A stretch of 64,000 nucleotides of DNA from an uncultured Porphyromonadaceae bacterium (GTDB lineage Bacteria; Bacteroidota; Bacteroidia; Bacteroidales; Muribaculaceae), in the NCBI GenBank assembly GCA_902491625.1, contig CABUIO010000003.1, forward strand, positions 62,001-126,000. The letters run 5' to 3'. Below the pieces are notes generated by a model. It was given only the letters and a program-made list of their open reading frames with translations. It searched no databases and was not told where the DNA came from. The translations under genes were made by a program, and so were the position numbers. Shown in pieces: positions 1-7,927 of the stretch (the first letter of the stretch is position 1; every line of letters starts with the position of its first letter).

Positions 1-2
1 AA

Positions 3-839
3 GTAAACGTTGCGATCAAGCTCAACAACCGAAAGATTCTCAGCGGTATAGCTCAGGTACTCAACTGCGAGGACAAGATTGTAGACATCACAGTCGCCAT
101 CGATAAAATCGACAAAATCGGCATCGACAACGTCAATGCGGAGCTTCTTGAAAAGGGAATTCCCGCTGAAGCAGTCGAAGCACTTAAACCTTTACTTGAA
201 CTAAGCGGTGACAATCATTCCAAACTCAGCACAATGCGTGAATTCCTCGCATCCTCCGAAACCGGACTCAAAGGTGTCGAGGAGATGGAGGAGGTGCTGA
301 AACTTTCCGAATCGCTCCATCCGGAGGCAGAGATCGAAGTAGACTTCTCGCTGGCTCGCGGACTCAACTACTACACCGGCACAATCATTGAGGTTAAGGC
401 AAAAGACGTCGAGATCGGAAGTATCACCGGCGGCGGACGTTACGACAACCTCACCGGCGTTTTTGGTATGCCGGGACTTTCCGGTGTCGGCATCAGTTTC
501 GGCGCCGACCGCATCTACGACGTGCTCAACGCCCTCGACCTTTATCCCGATGAAATCACCGGAACCGTCAAGATTCTGTTTGTTAATTTCGGCGAGAAAG
601 AGGCGATCAAATCGCTTGAATATGTCAATAAGCTTCGCCGCAGCGGCATATCCGCACTCCTATATCCTGACGCTGCCAAGATGAAGAAACAGATGGCGAT
701 GGCAAACGACGACAAGGTGCCTTTCGTCGGCATTGTGGGTGAAAGCGAGCTTGCCGCAGGAAAGATAATGCTCAAAGATATGGAAAGCGGTGAGCAGTCG
801 CTCCTTTCCATCGATGAAATCATCGAAAAACTGAAATAG
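3..839 (+). CDS. hisS: Histidyl-tRNA synthetase, C-terminal part (5' end outside window)
   Basis: Charges tRNA-His with histidine in the cytoplasm. The reading frame is open from base 3 and already inside the gene, so the start and the class II motif 1 and 2 region lie upstream. Visible are the conserved histidine-binding stretch LARGLNYYTGTIIEVK, the motif 3 region (GGGRYDNLTGVFGMPGLSGVGISFGADR, in parts), and a C-terminal anticodon-binding domain (from about VKILFVNFGEKEA to the end, alternating beta/alpha). The stop is TAG at 837-839. The next gene starts 3 bases later, so it is probably co-transcribed. Identification is secure; only the length is unknown. Confidence 0.95.
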   Translation, partial: VNVAIKLNNRKILSGIAQVLNCEDKIVDITVAIDKIDKIGIDNVNAELLEKGIPAEAVEALKPLLELSGDNHSKLSTMREFLASSETGLKGVEEMEEVLKLSESLHPEAEIEVDFSLARGLNYYTGTIIEVKAKDVEIGSITGGGRYDNLTGVFGMPGLSGVGISFGADRIYDVLNALDLYPDEITGTVKILFVNFGEKEAIKSLEYVNKLRRSGISALLYPDAAKMKKQMAMANDDKVPFVGIVGESELAAGKIMLKDMESGEQSLLSIDEIIEKLK

Positions 840-842
840 ACG

Positions 843-2006
843 ATGATTCCATCGATTTCCGGAACCAAAAACCGCACCAGTCTTCAATCCATCTTCTGGA
901 TTTTTGTGCTGGCACTTGTCGTGTCCTCTTGCGGCTCAAAAAACGCAACAAATGCGGGCGAAAACAAAGTCAACACCCTGAAATACGCTGATCATCTCAA
1001 GATGTGGGAGGAAAATGACGGCACCACATTCGCCGAGGTTTACAATCAGAATGACACGACAAAACCGCTCGCACTCTACATCTTCCCTGACAAGGGGAAA
1101 GCCGAGGACTACAAACGTCGTTTTCCCGACTCCGTTGTCGTGACGGAAGACACCGGAAATTTCCTCGTCTATACCTCCGTCTATTCTTCCGCGCTCGATG
1201 AAATGGGCGTTTCCGACAAAATCGGAGCTGTCGTCGACGCCGGATATTTCACCGATCCATCGATCAAGGATGCCATTGCTTCCGGAAAGATTCTTGACGC
1301 AGGCACCTCGCAGCAACCCTCACAGGAGAAACTTATTGCGCGCAAACCGAGCCTCGCAATGGTCAGCGTCTACGATGGCATGGACGTCAGCTCCCTTAGA
1401 AAGCTTAACATTCCTGTCGTCTACATGGCCGACAACCTTGAGGCCACGCCGCTCGGGCGTGCCGAGTGGATAAAATTCATCGCGCATCTTGCAGGCAAAC
1501 CGGAAACCGGCGACAGCATCTTTCGTCAGGTCGAATCCGAATACCTGAAGCTCAAGGACATGGCCTCAAAAAGAACTGACCGTCCGAAGGTAATGGTCGA
1601 GAACATGTATCAGGGCGTCTGGTATGTTCCCGGCGGTAAAAGCTATGCCGCGGAACTGATCTCGGATGCCGGAGGAAACTATCCATGGAAAGACAACGTC
1701 GACAACGGATCGCTATCGCTCTCGTTCGAGCAGGTGCTCCACAAAGCCTCAGATGCCGATGTCTGGCTTTTGAAACTCTTCAATGAGGAACTGACTTCCG
1801 ACGGACTCAAAGCCAAGGATGAACGCAACATGCTATTTGCGCCTGTGGCAAAACATGGCGTATGGTATTCCAACACTGCCACTTCGCGGCTTTTCGATGA
1901 ATTTCCGTATCATCCGGAGCTTCTGCTGCGCGATTATATCGCAATCTTCCATCCGACAATTCTTCAGGACTACACTCCACGATATTTCCGACCTATGAAC
2001 TATTGA
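843..2006 (+). CDS. ABC transporter substrate-binding lipoprotein (BtuF/FepB-like)
   Basis: Predicted periplasm-facing binding protein of an iron-siderophore, haem or cobalamin importer. A lipoprotein signal peptide ends at VSSC, with the acylated Cys at residue 30. The remainder (387 aa in all) has the two-lobed class III binding-protein layout: a first lobe around VVDAGYFTDPSIKDA and LIARKPSLAMVS, a linking helix, and a second lobe around MVENMYQGVWYVPGGKSYAAE. It is followed directly by a FecCD-type permease and an ATPase, which supports the assignment. The ligand cannot be told from sequence. Its 3-base distance from hisS suggests read-through from that gene. Confidence 0.85.
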   Translation: MIPSISGTKNRTSLQSIFWIFVLALVVSSCGSKNATNAGENKVNTLKYADHLKMWEENDGTTFAEVYNQNDTTKPLALYIFPDKGKAEDYKRRFPDSVVVTEDTGNFLVYTSVYSSALDEMGVSDKIGAVVDAGYFTDPSIKDAIASGKILDAGTSQQPSQEKLIARKPSLAMVSVYDGMDVSSLRKLNIPVVYMADNLEATPLGRAEWIKFIAHLAGKPETGDSIFRQVESEYLKLKDMASKRTDRPKVMVENMYQGVWYVPGGKSYAAELISDAGGNYPWKDNVDNGSLSLSFEQVLHKASDADVWLLKLFNEELTSDGLKAKDERNMLFAPVAKHGVWYSNTATSRLFDEFPYHPELLLRDYIAIFHPTILQDYTPRYFRPMNY

Positions 2007-2016
2007 GCCAACGACA

Positions 2017-3063
2017 ATGGCAGCAGACAGAAACCTTAAACTCACCGGAATGGCGGGATGCATCATCCTGACTCTCCTCACACTGCTTCTGTTCTGCGGC
2101 GCGCTTGTCTGCGGTCAAGTCGATCTTCCTTTCTCAACAGTAATCGATACACTTTTCGGCAGGAATGATGATGCCGTGACCCACGCCATCATATTCGAGG
2201 CAAGGCTTCCGATGGCTATCACGGCAGTCTGTGCCGGAGCATCGCTCTCAGTTGCCGGGCTGATCCTGCAGACTGTCTTTCGCAATCCTCTCGCAGGGCC
2301 TTCGCTGTTAGGCGTTTCATCGGGAGCAAGTCTCGGAGTTGCGCTCGTGATGATGGGAGGTGCCTCCGGCGTCCTTTTAGCCGACGCATCCGTAGGGTCG
2401 TGGCTGATAGTAATGTGCGCGGCCATTGCCGGAGCCATGGTCGTGATGGCCATACTCCTCTCCTTCTCCTCCGTTGTCCGCAACGGCGTCATGCTCCTCA
2501 TCATCGGCGTCATGGTAAGCTACCTCACCTCGTCCATCATCTCATTGCTCAGCTACATCGCCCCCTCCGATTCGCTGAAGACTTTCACACTCTGGGGACT
2601 CGGCAGCTATTCCGGAGTCACCATGAGCAAGATACCAGCATTCGCCTTTGCCACCCTGATACTCTGTCTGTTGAGTATCGGCTGCATCAAGCCGCTCAAC
2701 GCCTTTCTGTTAGGTGAACGATATGCCTCCTCACTTGGTTATAACGTAAAACGTACGCGAGGAGTGTTGCTGCTCCTCTCCGGTCTGCTTACCGCTGTCG
2801 TGACGGCCTATTGCGGTCCGATAGGCTTCATCGGCCTGATTGTGCCTCACCTTGTTCGCATGACATTCCGCTCTTCCAACCACGCCATCATACTTCCGGC
2901 ATCCCTGCTGATGGGAGCCGCCGTGAGTCTGCTGTGCGTGATACTTGCCAACGGAACCCTCAGCGACAATGCGCTACCAATCAACGTGGTCACACCCCTA
3001 ATCGGAGTGCCTATAATCTGTTACATCATTCTCCAGCGCAACCGATTGCCCTACTTCAAATGA
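2017..3063 (+). CDS. FecCD-family ABC transporter permease
   Basis: Inner-membrane channel subunit of the metal-chelate importer. It is 348 aa, hydrophobic throughout, with about nine or ten predicted membrane spans. Family hallmarks are visible: the early RLPMAI segment, GLILQTVFRNPLAGPSLLGVSSGAS, and the cytoplasmic coupling region GPIGFIGLIVPHLVRM near residue 270. The stop overlaps the next start (ATGA, 3060-3063), so permease and ATPase are translationally coupled. It lies 10 bases downstream of the binding protein. Confidence 0.93.
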   Translation: MAADRNLKLTGMAGCIILTLLTLLLFCGALVCGQVDLPFSTVIDTLFGRNDDAVTHAIIFEARLPMAITAVCAGASLSVAGLILQTVFRNPLAGPSLLGVSSGASLGVALVMMGGASGVLLADASVGSWLIVMCAAIAGAMVVMAILLSFSSVVRNGVMLLIIGVMVSYLTSSIISLLSYIAPSDSLKTFTLWGLGSYSGVTMSKIPAFAFATLILCLLSIGCIKPLNAFLLGERYASSLGYNVKRTRGVLLLLSGLLTAVVTAYCGPIGFIGLIVPHLVRMTFRSSNHAIILPASLLMGAAVSLLCVILANGTLSDNALPINVVTPLIGVPIICYIILQRNRLPYFK

Positions 3064-3878
3064 AAACCGACAGCCGCAAAATAATAGAGATGGAGAATCT
3101 GCGTATCGGATACCGCAGACACGGCGTTGCGGAAGGTATTGCAGACTGTATCTCCAATCCTTGTATTGTTGCATTGATCGGTCCCAATGGAGTTGGCAAA
3201 AGCACTTTACTCAAGACATTTACAGGCGAACTCCGTCCTCTTTCCGGCGATGTCAGGATTGAAGGCAAGCAGCCGACTGACTATTCCCGCCGCGAGCTTG
3301 CCCGCATCCTCGCCCTCGTAAGTACGGAAACAGACAGCTCTGCCGGAGGACTGACAGTCCGGGAGCTTGTCAGCCTCGGACGACAGCCGTTCACCGGTTT
3401 TTTCGGACACCTATCCGCAGACGACGAAAAGGCAGTTGACGAAGCGATGGAGCGCGTAGGTATCGCCGGAAAATCCGCATCATTCATCTGCAACCTGAGC
3501 GACGGAGAACGTCAGAAAGCCATGATAGCACGTGCATTGGCTCAGGAAACGCCGATAATAATACTCGACGAACCTTTCTCTTTCCTCGATCCTACTGCCC
3601 GCATCGAGATCTTCACAATGATGCGCCGAGAAGCCTCTGAGAACGGCAAGGTAATCATCCTCTCCACCCACGACGTCGCACAGGCGCTCCGTCTGGCCGA
3701 CAGGCTCTGGATGATGGGCAACGGCAGATTCTTCTGCAAGTCTCCCTCCGACAAGGATGTCGCCTCAGTCGTCTCCTCCATATTCAAATCTGAAAAAGCT
3801 GTCTTCTCACCCGAAATTATGGATTTCACCGCTGCCGAGACCCAAGACGTTTCGCAGCGAAACTTAACGTCAAAATAG
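3060..3878 (+). CDS. ABC transporter ATP-binding protein (FecE/BtuD-like)
   Basis: ATPase powering the metal-chelate importer encoded by the two preceding genes. Of 272 aa, the Walker A motif GPNGVGKST is at residues 41-49, the signature is NLSDGERQK, Walker B is IIILDEPFSFLD, and the H-loop is ILSTHD. I chose the ATG at 3060, overlapping the permease stop as ATGA, rather than upstream in-frame codons that would overlap the permease by 250 bases. The last 40 residues form a family-typical C-terminal extension. The next gene follows 2 bases downstream. Confidence 0.93.
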   Translation: MKTDSRKIIEMENLRIGYRRHGVAEGIADCISNPCIVALIGPNGVGKSTLLKTFTGELRPLSGDVRIEGKQPTDYSRRELARILALVSTETDSSAGGLTVRELVSLGRQPFTGFFGHLSADDEKAVDEAMERVGIAGKSASFICNLSDGERQKAMIARALAQETPIIILDEPFSFLDPTARIEIFTMMRREASENGKVIILSTHDVAQALRLADRLWMMGNGRFFCKSPSDKDVASVVSSIFKSEKAVFSPEIMDFTAAETQDVSQRNLTSK

Positions 3879-3880
3879 CT

Positions 3881-5170
3881 ATGAAAGAATTAAGCATCAA
3901 ACAGTTCATGTATTCGCAGCCCGGACCAAGGGATGTCAATGCGACTGACAGGATATATCTCGACCTCTGCAACAATCTCCTGAAACTCTGGGATCAGAGC
4001 GGATTGCTCGCCGATACTCCCGACGAACTGCGTCAGGCTGCCGTCCTCGGTATCATCGGCTACTATCAGGACGTGCTTTGCGACACCGGACTATGGCGAA
4101 GCTTCACCGATGAATGCCTGAGAAAATATGGCCGCCGTGTGCCCTTCCACTCCGCAACCGAGGAATATATCGTCTACGAACTCAACCGCAGTGACATCGA
4201 GTTTGTGCTCTGGTATCAGCTTGCATTCAATTCGATGCAATATCGTTTCCGCTATCCTCTTGACCCCGAGCTCGTGGAACTTGCCGGAATCTTCTTCACG
4301 GCTCTTGAGAGCGGCTACGACGACATGGTCAATCCCGAAGACTACCGCGAATTTTTCGACGTCGAGCTTAACAACCCGGAATATGCCGAAAAACTCTACA
4401 ATTTCATCCACTGGCTATACTGGCGCAGCTGGCTGATTTTCCCGCCTTTCCAGCTGTCTTTCTCACAGATATATCCGGAGATGATGGAGCTTCGCAACGC
4501 CGCGAAGGACGAGGAGGACGCCAAGAAGAAGATAGAGCAATTCCAGCATCAGGTCATGGCAACGATGCCTACCGGCCCACTCGCCTACACCCTCCGCGAA
4601 TGGCTCGCCCTCATTGTCGAGGGACGCCATCCGAAAGAAAAGGTACGCAAATTTGTCGCTCCGGAAGGTTCCGGCGACGAGGGACTGACGGAACATCCTT
4701 TCTACACTTCTTTCATCAAAGCCAACAGCGGCTCACCGATCCGTTTCATCGAGTCTTACAAGGAGCTCAACCGCTTCTTTATCGAAGGCATGGGCTGGGA
4801 AGAGGGACAGGATCATCTTTCCTCCATGAAAGGTCACGGCAATTTCGTCCTAATGGCTACACCTCACAGTGGCCTGATGGTTGCCAAGAACATAGCCAAG
4901 TGTGTCAAGCATCCTGACAACGCACTCTACGACGAAGAGTATGCCCGCAAATACGCCTTCAACCTCATCTCCCAGCGTGCAGTATGTCCCGGCGACATGC
5001 TGCGCTACATATGCGAGAACGGCTGGCTTCCCGACATGACATTCCCGGAATATCCGACTCTCCGCGGCAGCCACGACATGCCTTCCGAAGAGGCTCGCCG
5101 TAAGGCTGCGGTAGAGAATTGGGATTTCCTTTCCAGAGCATATCTTCAGGAATACTATCGTGGAGATTGA
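3881..5170 (+). CDS. Conserved hypothetical protein, 429 aa
   Basis: I do not recognise this protein with certainty; it vaguely recalls a Bacteroidetes-only family of similar length (DUF3843-like, from memory and unverified). It has no signal peptide and no convincing membrane span. The sequence is acidic and rich in Trp/Tyr/Phe, mostly predicted helical (for example LDLCNNLLKLWDQSGLL), with a charged helix around AAKDEEDAKKKIEQFQ. It starts 2 bases after the importer ATPase gene, so it probably shares that operon; whether it works with the importer is unknown. Codon use matches its neighbours, and the frame is intact, so it is a real gene. Confidence 0.8.
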   Translation: MKELSIKQFMYSQPGPRDVNATDRIYLDLCNNLLKLWDQSGLLADTPDELRQAAVLGIIGYYQDVLCDTGLWRSFTDECLRKYGRRVPFHSATEEYIVYELNRSDIEFVLWYQLAFNSMQYRFRYPLDPELVELAGIFFTALESGYDDMVNPEDYREFFDVELNNPEYAEKLYNFIHWLYWRSWLIFPPFQLSFSQIYPEMMELRNAAKDEEDAKKKIEQFQHQVMATMPTGPLAYTLREWLALIVEGRHPKEKVRKFVAPEGSGDEGLTEHPFYTSFIKANSGSPIRFIESYKELNRFFIEGMGWEEGQDHLSSMKGHGNFVLMATPHSGLMVAKNIAKCVKHPDNALYDEEYARKYAFNLISQRAVCPGDMLRYICENGWLPDMTFPEYPTLRGSHDMPSEEARRKAAVENWDFLSRAYLQEYYRGD

Positions 5171-5207
5171 TTCGCCAACTATTTGATTAACTGACTAATA
5201 TACTACA

Positions 5208-6518
5208 ATGAAGAAACTCGTAATCTGCCTCGCGCTTCCATTCATTTCCGCTTTCTGCTCCCCTGCTTTCGGCCAGACCACAAAGGAGGAGACTCTTTCC
5301 GACCTCAACCGCACCGGCGGCGTCTATTATGCCTATCCGGAGCCGGAAAAGCCCTCGACACCCGCTCCAAAAGGCTATGAGCCGTTCTATATCAGCCATT
5401 TCGGACGCCACGGTTCGAGGTATCTCATAAGTGACAACGACTACACTCGTGTCGCCTCACTTCTTGAAAAAGCCGACAAGGCAAATGCCCTCACACCTCT
5501 CGGCAAAAATCTAAAGGCTCGCCTCGATACCCTTATGATCGAGACACGGGGACGCGGAGGCGATCTCTCTCCCCTCGGCGCTCGCCAACACCGTGGCATC
5601 GCTGAGCGAATGTATAAGGCTTATCCGCAGGTGTTTAAGAGTAATGCCGATGTGGAGGCACGAAGCACACTCGTTGTGAGATGCGTGCTGAGCATGGCCG
5701 CTTTCACCGAACGTCTCAAGGAGCTTAATCCGGCTCTGAAAGTGACCCGCGAATCGAGCAACCGCTACATGCCATACCTCAACTACTACACTCAGGAGAG
5801 CGAGAAATACCGCACCAACGGCGAATTCGGCAAAGAACGTTACCGAAAGTTCAAGGAACGCCACACTCATCCCGACCGCCTCGTCAACGCAATCTTTTCA
5901 GACAAGGACTTCATCGAGTCCACGGTCAATCCCTCCGACTTTATGTGGGACATCTACTGGCTCGCATCCGATGCCCAGAATGTCGAGACACCCATATCAT
6001 TCTATGATCTGCTGACTCCGGACGAACTGTTCGACCTCTGGCAGACATTCAACTACGACTTCTATGTCAACTGCTCCAACTACAAGGGCAACAAGGGCAT
6101 CCGCGTGGCCAACAGCAAGCCTCTGCTCCGCAACATCGTCGAAACCGCCGATTCAATCATAGCCACAGGCAGCAACGCCGCTACACTCCGTTTCGGCCAT
6201 GACGGCAACATAGTGCCTCTCTCGGCACTAATGCACCTCGACGGCTGCTACAATTCCATCGACGACCCCGACAGATTCTTCGAAGCCTTCTCCGACTGGA
6301 AGATATCACCGATGGCTTCCAACATCCAGCTCATTTTCTTCCGCAACAAGAAGAATCCCGACGACATCATCGTCAAGCTTATGCTCAACGAACGCGAGAA
6401 ATCCCTCCCGATCGCTACAGATATGGCGCCATTCTATCATTGGAACGATGTCAGAACCTTCTTCAACGAAGTAATCGAGGCGCCGGATTCCGCCCTGATT
6501 GAAACTCCTCTGAAATGA
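5208..6518 (+). CDS. Secreted histidine acid phosphatase (clade 2 histidine phosphatase)
   Basis: Predicted periplasmic or surface phosphomonoesterase, possibly phytase-like. A Sec signal peptide ends near residue 22 (FCSPAFGQ). The phosphate-binding motif RHGSR is at residues 67-71, with nucleophile His68, and the proton-donor pair HD at 331-332 (FGHDGN). This HD signature is that of acid phosphatases; MINPP-type phytases usually have HAE, so phytate activity is not assured. Length (436 aa) fits the clade. Its stop overlaps the dihydroorotase start (ATGA at 6515-6518), an unexpected coupling of a secreted phosphatase with pyrimidine synthesis. Confidence 0.88.
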   Translation: MKKLVICLALPFISAFCSPAFGQTTKEETLSDLNRTGGVYYAYPEPEKPSTPAPKGYEPFYISHFGRHGSRYLISDNDYTRVASLLEKADKANALTPLGKNLKARLDTLMIETRGRGGDLSPLGARQHRGIAERMYKAYPQVFKSNADVEARSTLVVRCVLSMAAFTERLKELNPALKVTRESSNRYMPYLNYYTQESEKYRTNGEFGKERYRKFKERHTHPDRLVNAIFSDKDFIESTVNPSDFMWDIYWLASDAQNVETPISFYDLLTPDELFDLWQTFNYDFYVNCSNYKGNKGIRVANSKPLLRNIVETADSIIATGSNAATLRFGHDGNIVPLSALMHLDGCYNSIDDPDRFFEAFSDWKISPMASNIQLIFFRNKKNPDDIIVKLMLNEREKSLPIATDMAPFYHWNDVRTFFNEVIEAPDSALIETPLK

Positions 6519-7852
6519 AAATAATCCTTTATAACGCTCAGATAATCAACCGTGACAGACGCTTTCAAGGCTTTGCCGAGATTGACGGCGACAAGATCAG
6601 CCATGTAGGCGAAGGCAACCCGGATGCCGGACTGCTCCACTACTACGGGGAGAACGCCATCAACCTCAAAGGCCACTGGTTGCTTCCGGGAGCCATTGAC
6701 TCTCACGTCCATTTCCGTGAGCCGGGACTGACCCACAAAGCTGACATTCATTCGGAATCGCGCGCTGCTATTGCCGGAGGTGTAACGTCATTTATCGACA
6801 TGCCCAACACGAAACCCGCAACACTTTCGATGGCCGACATCGACGACAAATGCTCCATCGCAGCATCGGAATCGTGGGCAAACTATGCCTTTTATATCGG
6901 CGCTTCCGCCGACAACATAAATGAACTGCGGGAAGCGGACTACGCCCGGGTTCCCGGCATAAAGCTTTTTCTCGGCTCTTCGACCGGCAACATGTGTGTC
7001 AGCGATGAGAAAGTGCTTGATGAAATCTTCTCTCTGCCGCATCTGATTGCTGTCCACTGCGAAGACGAAGAGGTCATCAATTTCAACTCCTCCGCCCTAC
7101 GCAAAATCTATGGCAACAATTCTGCGCCCCTCGCATGGCATCCTGTGGTCAGATCCGAACTCGCCTGTTACAAATCCACGGAAGCGGCAATCCGCCGTGC
7201 AATGAGATTCGGCACACGTCTCCACATCTGCCACGTCACGACGGAGGAAGAACTTCATCTCGCCGAAGGGAAAAAGAACATTACCCTTGAAGCCTGCATC
7301 CCTCATCTGTGGTTCACTGACGAGGACTACGACCGCAAAGGCGCGTTCATAAAATGCAACCCCGCAGTAAAAAGCAGCCGCCACCGCAAAGCTCTGCGTC
7401 AGGCCCTGTCCACCGGAGCCATCTCGGTGGTGAGCACCGACCATGCGCCCCACACCGTCGAGGAGAAGGAGGGCGATCTCTTCACGGCGCCTTCCGGAAT
7501 GCCGATGGTTCAGTTCTCGCTCCGCGCAATGTTGCAGCTCGCCGCGCAGGGGGTGCTGACGCCTGAGCGTGTCGTCCGGCTGATGTGCCATAATCAGGCC
7601 GACCTTCTTTCGATAAAAGGTCGCGGCTACATCGACGAAGGATGCTACGCCGACCTTGTGGAGATTGATCCGGAAGGGTCGGAAAAACCTGTTGAAAACT
7701 GCGAAGTGATAAGCAAATGTGGCTGGACACCGATGCAGGGAGAACAGCTCGACGCAGCCGTAAGGCGTGTCTGGGTCAACGGATCCCTCACTTACGCCGA
7801 CGGCAATTTCTCATCGGAATCATCCGCGATGCCCTTGCGCTTCGAAGAATAG
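6515..7852 (+). CDS. pyrC: Dihydroorotase
   Basis: Third step of pyrimidine biosynthesis: carbamoyl-aspartate to dihydroorotate in the cytoplasm. Amidohydrolase fold of 445 aa; the first metal-binding motif HVHFREPG begins at residue 64, later metal and substrate sites are at IAVHCEDE, HICHVTT and STDHAPH. Length and motifs match the class I long form common in Bacteroidetes. Its start overlaps the phosphatase stop by four bases. A strong hairpin at 7872-7907 ends the transcript before the convergent glnN. Confidence 0.93.
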   Translation: MKIILYNAQIINRDRRFQGFAEIDGDKISHVGEGNPDAGLLHYYGENAINLKGHWLLPGAIDSHVHFREPGLTHKADIHSESRAAIAGGVTSFIDMPNTKPATLSMADIDDKCSIAASESWANYAFYIGASADNINELREADYARVPGIKLFLGSSTGNMCVSDEKVLDEIFSLPHLIAVHCEDEEVINFNSSALRKIYGNNSAPLAWHPVVRSELACYKSTEAAIRRAMRFGTRLHICHVTTEEELHLAEGKKNITLEACIPHLWFTDEDYDRKGAFIKCNPAVKSSRHRKALRQALSTGAISVVSTDHAPHTVEEKEGDLFTAPSGMPMVQFSLRAMLQLAAQGVLTPERVVRLMCHNQADLLSIKGRGYIDEGCYADLVEIDPEGSEKPVENCEVISKCGWTPMQGEQLDAAVRRVWVNGSLTYADGNFSSESSAMPLRFEE

Positions 7853-7871
7853 ACTAAACCGCAACGCAAAA

Positions 7872-7907
7872 ATGTCGCCGGAATCCTATCGAGGGTTCCG
7901 GCGACAT
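7872..7907. terminator. Bidirectional hairpin between pyrC and glnN
   Basis: A perfect 12-bp stem (atgtcgccggaa at 7872-7883 with its complement at 7896-7907) around a 12-base loop sits midway between two convergent genes. There is no long U-run on either side, but position and stability suggest a shared terminator. Confidence 0.7.
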
Positions 7908-7927
7908 CTCTATAAATATGCGTGCGG

